A stretch of DNA of 64,000 bases from Iodidimonas sp. SYSU 1G8 (GTDB lineage: Bacteria; Pseudomonadota; Alphaproteobacteria; SMXS01). The notes under the pieces are model-generated. The model was not told the origin of the DNA and searched no databases. It saw nothing but the letters and a program-made list of their open reading frames with translations. Positions within the stretch are counted from its first letter, which is position 1; each line of letters starts with the position of its first letter. The stretch lies in contig NZ_JBBYXJ010000001.1 in the NCBI RefSeq assembly GCF_039655775.1, positions 2,069,501 through 2,133,500 of the forward strand, in the 5' to 3' direction. This document shows, piece by piece, positions 17,872-26,141 of the stretch. The translations under genes were made by a program, and so were the position numbers.

Positions 17872-18325
17872 GGAGTACGCCCTCCAAGGCCATGAGGCAG
17901 TGCTGTTTGCACAGGTGACAGGTCACGCGAGTATCCCCCTCTTACGGATGTCACGCCGACGCGAGGCCCCCACCGCGCGGTTTTTACACAATCAATTTGG
18001 CCCCGTAATGCTCTACACCCCTCCGCCGACATCAATATTGCGACGCAAGCAAATCATTCACGAACAAGTCACAAATAACCCGCGCGAAAATACGCCGCCA
18101 ACCAGCGTGCGATTCACGTGTTTACTCGCTTCGTTCAGATTTCCCTGAGGCGATTCCTGTCAGGATTTTATGGCTAAACTGTGGCCGCGATATCCTGACG
18201 CCACGCGAAAGAAGCAACGCCGCCATTTTCCAGCGCCGCGGCGCGGACAGCGTCTCCGGCAACAAAAATGCATCCTAAAGTTGTGTTTGTGTCGCGCGCC
18301 CGACTCGCCGGCTAGCTCCGCATGC
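17872..18325. other. intergenic region upstream of the eight-gene unit
   Basis: This non-coding stretch holds the leader and, presumably, the promoter of the minus-strand unit. The part from about 17990 to 18180 is clearly richer in A and T than the rest of the window. I could not fix a -35/-10 pair with confidence. A GTGAC-N2-GTCAC dyad lies at 17915-17926. Short open frames here show no ribosome sites or protein-like composition. Confidence 0.6.
17915..17926. promoter_or_regulatory. GTGAC-N2-GTCAC dyad, possible operator
   Basis: This exact 5+5 dyad with a two-base centre sits about 45 bases upstream of the first start codon of the eight-gene unit. Its size and position would suit a dimeric regulator, but no regulator gene is adjacent. 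It is a single copy, so chance occurrence is possible. Confidence 0.25.
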
Positions 18326-18352
18326 AAAAAGGCCCCGCCGATGAGCGGGGCC
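18326..18352 (-). terminator. Rho-independent terminator after the Rieske oxygenase gene
   Basis: Read on the minus strand, the stem GGCCCCGC/GCGGGGCC (8 bp, 6-base loop) is followed directly by TTTTT. It lies 36 bases beyond the stop of the Rieske gene. It should separate that transcript from the eight-gene unit downstream, which therefore needs its own promoter. Confidence 0.9.
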
Positions 18353-18388
18353 TTGCCGAGGAAGCCTGATCCTCAATCCCTCAGGGGG

Positions 18389-19789
18389 TTAAGGCCGCAG
18401 CGGTTCGCCGGGCGGCGTGGCCACGTAGCGGTCGAGCAGGCGGTGCATGTGCCGCAGCCGCGATTCCTGGTAATTGCCCAGGGTGACGCCCTTCTCCAGC
18501 ATCTTCATGCCCTTCTGGACGCGCGGCATGTTCGAGACATCCTGCTCGAAGATGGCGGAAATCTGGTCCAGTTCAGGCGCTTCGGTGAAGGACTGGTCCG
18601 GCCGCAGGATCTTGAGCGGCGCCGGATCGGGACGCGGCCCCTCGTCCGGCACCGGATGCAGCAGCATCACGTCCATGATCGAGCTGTCGGGATCGTTGCC
18701 GTTGGGCCGGAACCGGTAGACCAGCGGCAGGCTGAAGTTGAACCAGGGGAAGAAGTTGGGAAACAGGAAGTACTCGATATTGTCGAGGATTTCCGTGGTC
18801 GTCAGGCTGGACAGATCGGCGCCGAAACGCTCCTCCAGATCCCGCCGCAACGCCCCCACATAGCGGCTCCGCGCCGTCTCGCCCGGCGCCAGCGCATCGG
18901 TCTCGCCCGGTTTCTTCAGGCGCGGCGACTGCATCATGATGTTGGCGATGTCCTGTTCGGACAGCGGCGCCATATGCGGGCTGGTAACTCCCGGTTGGGT
19001 GTAAAGCCGGCTGATCCGGTCGCCGAACAGATCGTACTGGGTGTTGGCGTCGCCGGTCACCGGCATGGCCTGGGCATGCGCCTCGACCACATGATAGGAT
19101 TCGATGAAGGCTTCCTGCGCGACCTTCCAGTTGCACGGCATGATCCGGCGCACATTAGCCGTCATGTAGCGCCGCTCCAGCGGGAAGGTCGAGAAATGCC
19201 GCGGCAGCACGCCCAGCCATTCCTCGAACGGCATGGCGTCCTTGTCCATGTTGATGAAGACGAAGCCGCCCCAGCGGCCCACCTTCACCTGCGGCAGGCT
19301 GAACTTCTCTTCGTCCACATGGGGGAAATCCCACTTGCAGGGAATTTCCTTCAGACTGCCGTCCAGGTTCCAGGTCCAGCCGTGGAACGGGCAGCGGAAC
19401 TGGTTGACGCTGCCATCCTCGGCGCGCAACTGGGTGCCGCGATGCAGGCAGGCGTTCTTGAAGGCCTTGATGCTGTCGGCGCCGTCGCGGACGATGATGA
19501 ATGACCAGTCGCCGATGTCGTAGACCACGTTGTCGCCGACCTCCGGAATTTCTTCCTCGCGGCAGGCCATCTGCCAGACCCGCGACCACATCCGCTCCAT
19601 TTCCAGGTCATGGTATTCCTGGCTGATGTAGCGGTCGACCGTGAGGTCACCGTCTCCGAGGAACTCGTACGAGTTTTCGCGAAACCACGCCGGCGGATTG
19701 TCGCCGTCCCGGTCGATGATCTGCTGGACGCTTGGTCCAACGCTGCGCGCGTCACCGGGCTTCAGTCCGCCCTTCACCTGTTTATTCAC
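18389..19789 (-). CDS. Rieske non-heme iron oxygenase, alpha-subunit type
   Basis: 466 residues. The Rieske [2Fe-2S] ligands are CLHRGTQL and CPFHGWTW near residues 115-140. The catalytic domain (RHO alpha C-terminal) carries the mononuclear iron motif ESYHVVEAH. Such enzymes hydroxylate aromatic rings or steroid-like substrates using electrons from a separate reductase, which is not encoded nearby. I chose the GTG at 19789 because GGGGAG lies six bases upstream; an ATG at 19870 would add a 27-residue, Arg-rich, non-family tail. A second alpha-type Rieske protein lies at 53260-54603. Monocistronic, with a terminator at 18326. The substrate cannot be read from sequence. Confidence 0.9.
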   Translation of the reverse strand: MNKQVKGGLKPGDARSVGPSVQQIIDRDGDNPPAWFRENSYEFLGDGDLTVDRYISQEYHDLEMERMWSRVWQMACREEEIPEVGDNVVYDIGDWSFIIVRDGADSIKAFKNACLHRGTQLRAEDGSVNQFRCPFHGWTWNLDGSLKEIPCKWDFPHVDEEKFSLPQVKVGRWGGFVFINMDKDAMPFEEWLGVLPRHFSTFPLERRYMTANVRRIMPCNWKVAQEAFIESYHVVEAHAQAMPVTGDANTQYDLFGDRISRLYTQPGVTSPHMAPLSEQDIANIMMQSPRLKKPGETDALAPGETARSRYVGALRRDLEERFGADLSSLTTTEILDNIEYFLFPNFFPWFNFSLPLVYRFRPNGNDPDSSIMDVMLLHPVPDEGPRPDPAPLKILRPDQSFTEAPELDQISAIFEQDVSNMPRVQKGMKMLEKGVTLGNYQESRLRHMHRLLDRYVATPPGEPLRP

Positions 19790-20033
19790 CGTCGTCTCCC
19801 CGTTCGGTAAACATGATCCATGGTCCAGAATACGGCGAAGAGCATAACCGCGAAGCCGGCGGCGAGTCACGCAGCGCCATCAGGCGTGATGGTATTCGAC
19901 CAGTTTGATTGTAGCCGCCGCTGCCGGGGAAAAGCCTCCAGCCCGCAACTTGTCGGCGCCATACGCGTTGACCCGATGGCGGAGCCGCTTACAACGTGCC
20001 TTTCCGCCGCTTCGCCGATCTGACAGAGCCGAC

Positions 20034-20654
20034 ATGCAGCCTTTCCACGATCCCGCCCGGTCCGAAATCCGTACCGCCGATGTGATGACCGCACTGCGCG
20101 AGGGCACGCGCGCCGCCCATGACCGCATGGAACGCGCGCTCGACCTTCCCGGACGGCTCGGCGATCCGGCGCAACTCGTCGCAGTGATCGAGCGATTTCA
20201 CGGCTTTCACGCCGTGTGGGAACCGGCCATCGGCGCCGCGCTCAGGGACCCCGCGTTCCACGCACCGCGAATGAAGCTGCCGCTCCTGCGCGCCGACCTG
20301 CGTGCCTTAGGGCACGCCGACGACGCCATCGACGCCTTGCCGGTGTGTCACGAGGCCTGGCGTCTGGCGTCCGAGCCTTGGGGATCGATCTATGTTCTGG
20401 AGGGATCGACACTGGGCGGACAAGTGATCGCCCGGCAGCTGGAGAGGCTGCCGAACGGCATGGTATCACCGGGTTACTTCCGCCCGTATGGCAACGTCAC
20501 CGGCGCCATGTGGCGCGCGCTTCAGGGGCGCCTGACTCTTGCCGCCGCCTATGTGGGCATCGACGCCATGGTCCAGTCGGCATCGGCGACATTCGATCTT
20601 CTGCACGACTGGCTTTCACCCGAGGCGAGGAACGGACATGAACGAGCCGCTTGA
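20034..20654 (+). CDS. bphO: bacteriophytochrome-associated heme oxygenase
   Basis: 206 residues of the bacterial heme oxygenase superfamily. The proximal heme-ligand His is His29 in GTRAAHDRME, and the distal helix region holds SIYVLEGSTLGGQVIAR, a typical family signature. It opens heme to biliverdin IXalpha, CO and iron; biliverdin is the chromophore of the phytochrome encoded next. The start at 20034 is favoured by size, since a longer frame upstream has non-family sequence. It overlaps the phytochrome gene by 17 bases, so the two are coupled. The promoter should lie in the 244-base gap shared with the divergent Rieske gene. Confidence 0.9.
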   Translation: MQPFHDPARSEIRTADVMTALREGTRAAHDRMERALDLPGRLGDPAQLVAVIERFHGFHAVWEPAIGAALRDPAFHAPRMKLPLLRADLRALGHADDAIDALPVCHEAWRLASEPWGSIYVLEGSTLGGQVIARQLERLPNGMVSPGYFRPYGNVTGAMWRALQGRLTLAAAYVGIDAMVQSASATFDLLHDWLSPEARNGHERAA

Positions 20655-22827
20655 TCTGGAAAGCTGCGCGCGCGAGCCCATTCACATCCCGGGCGGTATT
20701 CAGCCCCACGGGGCATTGCTGGCGCTCGACGCGGAAAGCTTCGCCATAGTGCAGGCCAGCGCCAATACGACCGATATCCTGCACATGGCGGCGGCGCCAT
20801 CGTCGCTGGCGGACCTGCCCCCGAGCACGCCGTCCCTGCACGAGGAACTGCGGACATGGCTCGCCGATGACGAGCCCCTGTTCCTTCGCTCCATCACCAT
20901 CGGCGAGACCTCGTTTCAGGTATCCGCCCATCTGACGCCGCAATGCCTTCTCGTCGAGTTCGAGGCCGTCGCCCAATCGGAAATGGAACGGTTCGATCGC
21001 CTCATGCCTCGGATCCGCCGGTTTCTCGATGGCATAGAAAGCGTTACCGAACTGGATCAGCTGTATCGCGAGGCCGCCGCCGAAGTCCGGCGGATGACCG
21101 GCTTCAACAGGGTGCTGATCTATCGTTTCGACGAGGACTGGAACGGAACGGTCATCGCCGAGGACGGCGACGGCACCCTGCCCTCGTACATGGACCTGAG
21201 ATTTCCCGCCTCGGACATTCCGGCGCAGGCGCGCGAGCTGTACCGCCGAAACCGCCTGAGACTGATCCCGACCGCGACGTACGAGCCGGTGCCCATGGTG
21301 CCGGCATTGCCCGGCGGCGACCCTCTCGACATGAGCATGGTGGCACTGCGCAGCGTGTCGCCCGTGCACCGGGAATACATGCGCAACATGGGCACCGAGG
21401 CCTCCATGTCCATATCCCTGCTGGACGACGGCAAGCTGTGGGGCCTGATCTCGTGCCACCACGCCACGGTCCACCTCGTATCGCCGCAGGTCCGCGCGGC
21501 GTGCGACTTCCTGGGGCGGATCGTCGCGCAGCGAATCGCGACCCGCGAACGCATGATCGAGGCCTCGGCGCGTCTCGATCTGAAGCAAGTCGAGACCGAG
21601 CTCGTCGCGAGACTGTCCCAGGCGGAAAGCTATCAGACGGGTCTGGTGAACAATCCACGCTCCTGGCTGCAACTGACCGGCGCGGAGGGCGCGGCCGTCG
21701 TATCGGGCGAGACCGTGCTGGTCGCCGGATCGACGCCGCCATCCGCCAATATCCTTGCCCTGGCGCGCTGGCTGGCGAAACGCGGCACGGAACAGGTTTT
21801 CGCGACGGACCGCCTGGCCTCGCTGTGGCCCGAAGGCGAGCTGATCACCGACCGGGCAAGCGGCGTCATCGCAGTGCCCATCTCGCAAATCCGCGCCAGC
21901 TTCGTCCTGTGGTTCCGGCCGGAGGTGGTTCGGACAGTGACATGGAGCGGCGATCCCCGGAAATCGGTGGAACCCGGGACGGACCGCCTTCATCCACGCC
22001 AGTCTTTCGAAATATGGAAGGAACAGGTCTGCGGCCGGTCATTGCCGTGGTCGCGCAACGAGGTGCAGAGCGCCGCCGATTTCCGCAACGCCATCGTCAA
22101 TTTCGTCCTGCGGCGCGCCGAGGAACGGGCCGAACTGGCGGACGAGCTGGAGCGCAGCAACAAGGAGCTGGAGGCATTCTCCTATTCCATCTCCCACGAT
22201 CTGCGCGCGCCGTTCCGCCACATCGTCGGCTATTCCGAGCTGCTCAGCGAGCGCGAGCCCGCGCTCGACGATACGTCGCGGCACTATCTGGACAGCATTC
22301 ACGGCGCGGCGCTGTCGGCCGGGCAACTGGTGGACGACCTGCTGAACTTCTCGCGCCTTGGCCGATCACAGCTCGCCACTTCCGGCGTGGACATGGAGAA
22401 ACTGGTGGCGGAAATCCGCCGCAGCGTGCAGGGCGACCTGACCGGGCGGCAGGTCGAGTGGGCGGTGGAGCCGCTGCCGCCCGCCTATGGCGACGCATCG
22501 CTGCTGCGCCAGGCGCTGGCCAATCTGATCGACAACGCCCTGAAATACAGCCGCCACGAAACCACCGCGCGCATCCGGATCCGGGGCGAAAGCGGCGACA
22601 AGGAGACCGTGTATTCGGTCTCGGACAACGGCGTCGGCTTCGACATGGCCTATGTGGGCAAGCTGTTCGGCGTGTTCCAGAGGCTGCACCGCGTCGATGA
22701 GTTCGAGGGCACCGGGATCGGTCTCGCCCTGACCAAGAGAATCATCGACCGGCACGGTGGCTGGATACGCGCGGAGGGAACGCTGGGCGAAGGCGCGACG
22801 TTTACCTTTGCGATACCGAAACGCTGA
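20638..22827 (+). CDS. bphP: bacteriophytochrome sensor histidine kinase
   Basis: 729 residues with the order PAS-GAF-PHY-HisKA-HATPase. The biliverdin-linking Cys is Cys10, followed by EPIHIPGGIQPHG. The GAF domain carries RFPASDIPAQARELY and the PHY tongue carries HPRQSFEIWKEQV (PRxSF motif). The kinase has SHDLRAPFRHI (phospho-acceptor His520), NLIDNALKYS, DNGVGFDM and GTGIGLAL. It senses the red/far-red ratio and phosphorylates a response regulator, most likely the next gene. All chromophore and kinase residues I checked are present, so it should be active. It is the second gene of a four-gene operon. Confidence 0.95.
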   Translation: MNEPLDLESCAREPIHIPGGIQPHGALLALDAESFAIVQASANTTDILHMAAAPSSLADLPPSTPSLHEELRTWLADDEPLFLRSITIGETSFQVSAHLTPQCLLVEFEAVAQSEMERFDRLMPRIRRFLDGIESVTELDQLYREAAAEVRRMTGFNRVLIYRFDEDWNGTVIAEDGDGTLPSYMDLRFPASDIPAQARELYRRNRLRLIPTATYEPVPMVPALPGGDPLDMSMVALRSVSPVHREYMRNMGTEASMSISLLDDGKLWGLISCHHATVHLVSPQVRAACDFLGRIVAQRIATRERMIEASARLDLKQVETELVARLSQAESYQTGLVNNPRSWLQLTGAEGAAVVSGETVLVAGSTPPSANILALARWLAKRGTEQVFATDRLASLWPEGELITDRASGVIAVPISQIRASFVLWFRPEVVRTVTWSGDPRKSVEPGTDRLHPRQSFEIWKEQVCGRSLPWSRNEVQSAADFRNAIVNFVLRRAEERAELADELERSNKELEAFSYSISHDLRAPFRHIVGYSELLSEREPALDDTSRHYLDSIHGAALSAGQLVDDLLNFSRLGRSQLATSGVDMEKLVAEIRRSVQGDLTGRQVEWAVEPLPPAYGDASLLRQALANLIDNALKYSRHETTARIRIRGESGDKETVYSVSDNGVGFDMAYVGKLFGVFQRLHRVDEFEGTGIGLALTKRIIDRHGGWIRAEGTLGEGATFTFAIPKR

Positions 22828-22843
22828 GACGCTAGGAGCCGTC

Positions 22844-23293
22844 ATGGGAACACTCAGGCCCATTCTTCTGGTCGAGGACAATCCGTCCGACCGCGAACTT
22901 ACCCTGGCCGCGCTTGCCAGATGCCAGCTCGCCAATGAGATCGTCGTGGCGCGCGACGGCGAGGAGGCGCTGAACTACATGTATGCCAGAGGCCAGTGGG
23001 AAAACCGCGACGCCGGCGATCCCGCCGTCATCCTGCTTGACCTGAAGCTGCCGAAGATCGACGGATTGGAGGTCCTGGAAAAGCTCAAGGCCGATCCGGA
23101 ACAGCGCCATGTGCCGATCGTGATGCTCACCTCGTCACGGGAAGAGCGCGACGTGGTGCGCAGTTACGAACTGGGCGTGAATTCCTTTGTCGTCAAACCC
23201 GTCGAATTCAATCAGTTCTTCGAGGCGATCCAGGATCTCGGCATGTTCTGGGCCATCCTCAACGAGCCGCCGCCGCTCGGCCTGCGGAGATAA
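22844..23293 (+). CDS. single-domain response regulator, partner of the bacteriophytochrome
   Basis: 149 residues, receiver domain only. ILLVEDNPSDRELTL holds the acidic pocket, ILLDLKLPKIDGLEV the phospho-acceptor Asp, MLTSSREERDV the Thr/Ser switch and NSFVVKPVEF the conserved Lys. This matches the Rcp1-type regulators that follow phytochromes in many bacteria, including the C-terminal extension after helix 5. There is no output domain, so it must pass the signal on by phosphorelay or protein contact, possibly to the hybrid kinase encoded next. The gap to bphP is 16 bases, with TAGGAG as ribosome site. Confidence 0.93.
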   Translation: MGTLRPILLVEDNPSDRELTLAALARCQLANEIVVARDGEEALNYMYARGQWENRDAGDPAVILLDLKLPKIDGLEVLEKLKADPEQRHVPIVMLTSSREERDVVRSYELGVNSFVVKPVEFNQFFEAIQDLGMFWAILNEPPPLGLRR

Positions 23294-23298
23294 TCCTT

Positions 23299-26031
23299 TT
23301 GTCACAGACCGGTAAAAGCAGCGCCTTACGGCTGCTGATGCTGGAGGACAGCGCCATCGACGCGGAGCTGTCGTGCCTGCATCTCGCCAGATCGTCGCTG
23401 GACGTGACGACGACGGTCGCGCGCGGCAAGCGCGAGTTTCTCGACGCGCTCGCCGAGGGCGGCTTCGACATCATCGTCGCCGATTATTCGCTGCCGGACT
23501 TCGATGGCCTGCAAGCCCTCGACGTCGCCCGCGAGGCCGCGCCGGGCACGCCCTTCATCTTCCTGTCCGGCGTGATTGGTGAGGAATTCGCCGCCGAGGC
23601 GGTCAAGCGCGGCGCGACCGACTATGTGCTGAAACGGAACATGGCTCGGCTGCCCGCCGCCGTCGAGCGCGCCGTGGCCGAGGCGACCGAACGCCGCGAA
23701 CGCCGCGCCGCCGAGATGGCGCTGCGGCAGAGCATGGTCGGCATGCGGCTCGCCATCGATGCCGCGCGCCTCGGCGCCTGGGACTATTCGCCGGTCGACG
23801 AAAAGCTCCATTGGGACCGCCGCTGCAAGGCGATCTTCGGCGTGCCCGACGACGCGGCGTTCACGCTCGAGACGGTGTACGCACGCTGTCACCCCGAAGA
23901 TACCGATCGCATCCTGGAGGGCGTCCGCGCGGCACTGGATCCCGCCGGCACGGGCGAGTTGTCAGACGAATACCGTGTGGTGCGCGACAACGGCGAAGAA
24001 GTGTGGGTCGCGGTGCGGGGCCAAGCGTTCTTCGAGGGTGGCGCCTGCATCCGGCTGACCGGCATCATGCAGGACATCACCGATCGCAAGCGGTCCGAGC
24101 ATGCCATGATGGCGCGCAATCAGGCGCTCGAGGCCAAGGTCCTGGAAAGCACCCGCGAACGCGACCGCATGTGGACGCTGAGCCAGGATCTGATGACGGT
24201 GTTCCTGCAGGACGGAACGATGGGCCTGGTCAACCCGGCCTGGCACCGCGTCCTCGGCTGGACCGAGTCCGAACTGCTTGGCCGTCACATGCTGGACATG
24301 GTGCACGAGGACGACGCGGCGGGAACCGGCGCGGCCATGCAGGGCCTGCTAGAAGGCGCGCCCTGTCCCGGCTTCGACAATCGGGTCCGCACCCGAGATG
24401 GCGCCTACCGGTGGATACGCTGGACCGCCAGTCCGGAAGGCGGCATGGTCTATGCCGTCGGCCGGGACATCACCGAGGAACTGGAGAACGCCGAGAAGCT
24501 GCGCCAGACCCAGAAAATGGAAATGATCGGCCAGCTGACCGGTGGCGTTGCCCATGACTTCAACAATCTGCTCACCGTCATCGTCGGCAATCTGGACATG
24601 GCGGCCAAGGCGGTCGTCACCCTGAACACGCCGCCAGCGACCGAGCGCGTCAGGCGGCTGCTGGAGAATGCCCGGCGCGGCACCGAGCGGGCGACCGCGC
24701 TGACCCAGCGACTGCTCGCCTTCGCGCGCCGTCAGCCGCTCGATCCCAAACCGATCGATTCGAACCAGCTCGTGCTCGGCATGTCGGATTTGTTCAACAG
24801 GACGCTTGGCGATCACATCGCCGTGTCCACCGAACTGGACCAGGAGATCTGGCTCACACACGCGGATGGCTACCAGCTCGAGAACGCCCTTCTGAACCTG
24901 GCGGTCAATGCGCGCGACGCCATGCCGGACGGCGGCAGGCTGGTGATCCAGACGCGCAACTGTTCGCTTGATGACCGCGACGCCGCCGAACAGGCCGACA
25001 TCGCGCCCGGGCACTATGTCCTGATCGCCGTTACCGATACCGGCACGGGCATGGACCGGGAAACGGTCGCCCAGGTGTTCGAGCCGTTCTTCACCACCAA
25101 GGATATCGGCCATGGCAGCGGGCTCGGACTCAGCCAGGTCTATGGCTTCGTGAAGCAGTCCGGCGGACATGTGAAGATCTACAGCGAGACGGGGCTGGGC
25201 ACGACGGTCAAGATCTACCTGCCGCGCATGGTCGAGCCACGCGACGATACTGGCGCCGACAACCCGACGGTGCGCGGCCCGGCGGATGGTCAGACGACGA
25301 TCCTGGTGGTCGAGGATGACGAGGACGTGCGCGTCTACTCCACCGAGCTGCTGCGTGACCTGGGCTACCGGGTTCTTGAAGCGGTCAACGGCGCGGCGGC
25401 GCTTGCCGTGCTGCGCGAGCATCCCGAGGTGCGCCTGCTGTTCACCGATATCGGACTGCCCGGCGGCATGAACGGGCGCGAGCTGGCGGACGCGGTCCGC
25501 CGCCTGCGGCCCCGTCTGCGCATCTTGTTCACCAGCGGGTTCGCCACCAACGCCGTTGCCCATAGCGGGCGGCTGGACCCGGGGATTCAGCTCCTGCCCA
25601 AGCCGTTCACCTACGAGCTGCTCGCCGCGCGGATCGCCGGCGTGCTTGGGGCGCCGACATCACCCGCCCGCGTGCTGATCGTCGAGGACGAGGTTCTGGT
25701 CCGGATGGTGGCCGTGGACATTCTCAGCGACATCGGCTTCCGGGTGGAAGAGGCCGGCAATGCCGGCGAGGCGCTGTCGAAGATGAGGGCGGCCGGGGAA
25801 CGCTTCGACGCCGCGATCATCGATATCGGCCTGCCCGACATGAAGGGCGACCGGCTGGCGGCGGAGCTGCGCGAGATCCGCCCCGACCTGCCGGTGCTGA
25901 TCGCCAGCGGCTATGACATGGAGGAAATCCGCGCCCGCCTGGACGGCGACAAGGGAATCGCCGTGGTGCCCAAGCCCTATGACGGCAGCGACCTGCGCCG
26001 CGAACTGGAGAAGCTCGGCGTGATGGTCTGA
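23299..26031 (+). CDS. hybrid histidine kinase REC-PAS-PAS-HisKA-HATPase-REC-REC
   Basis: 910 residues, cytoplasmic. The first receiver spans about 10-125 with phospho-acceptor Asp62 in ADYSLPDFDG. Two PAS domains follow (about 140-260 and 295-400). The kinase core has GGVAHDFNNLL (His419), a G1-type ATP motif (DTGTGM) and GSGLGLSQVYGF. Two more receivers follow, with LLFTDIGLP (about 717) and AAIIDIGLP (about 838). It begins with TTG at 23299, five bases after the preceding stop; the first beta strand of the receiver starts at residue 10, which rules out the next ATG. It probably integrates the phytochrome signal; no output domain is present, so a further regulator must exist elsewhere. Confidence 0.92.
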   Translation: MSQTGKSSALRLLMLEDSAIDAELSCLHLARSSLDVTTTVARGKREFLDALAEGGFDIIVADYSLPDFDGLQALDVAREAAPGTPFIFLSGVIGEEFAAEAVKRGATDYVLKRNMARLPAAVERAVAEATERRERRAAEMALRQSMVGMRLAIDAARLGAWDYSPVDEKLHWDRRCKAIFGVPDDAAFTLETVYARCHPEDTDRILEGVRAALDPAGTGELSDEYRVVRDNGEEVWVAVRGQAFFEGGACIRLTGIMQDITDRKRSEHAMMARNQALEAKVLESTRERDRMWTLSQDLMTVFLQDGTMGLVNPAWHRVLGWTESELLGRHMLDMVHEDDAAGTGAAMQGLLEGAPCPGFDNRVRTRDGAYRWIRWTASPEGGMVYAVGRDITEELENAEKLRQTQKMEMIGQLTGGVAHDFNNLLTVIVGNLDMAAKAVVTLNTPPATERVRRLLENARRGTERATALTQRLLAFARRQPLDPKPIDSNQLVLGMSDLFNRTLGDHIAVSTELDQEIWLTHADGYQLENALLNLAVNARDAMPDGGRLVIQTRNCSLDDRDAAEQADIAPGHYVLIAVTDTGTGMDRETVAQVFEPFFTTKDIGHGSGLGLSQVYGFVKQSGGHVKIYSETGLGTTVKIYLPRMVEPRDDTGADNPTVRGPADGQTTILVVEDDEDVRVYSTELLRDLGYRVLEAVNGAAALAVLREHPEVRLLFTDIGLPGGMNGRELADAVRRLRPRLRILFTSGFATNAVAHSGRLDPGIQLLPKPFTYELLAARIAGVLGAPTSPARVLIVEDEVLVRMVAVDILSDIGFRVEEAGNAGEALSKMRAAGERFDAAIIDIGLPDMKGDRLAAELREIRPDLPVLIASGYDMEEIRARLDGDKGIAVVPKPYDGSDLRRELEKLGVMV

Positions 26032-26141
26032 CCGGCCTCCCCAATCCCGGACGTCCAGCCCCTTCCAACGAACCGCCTGTCGCCTGTAGTGTTGCGGGAG
26101 AGAGAGCGGGACACACCGCCGGACAGACCAGGAGAAGACCG

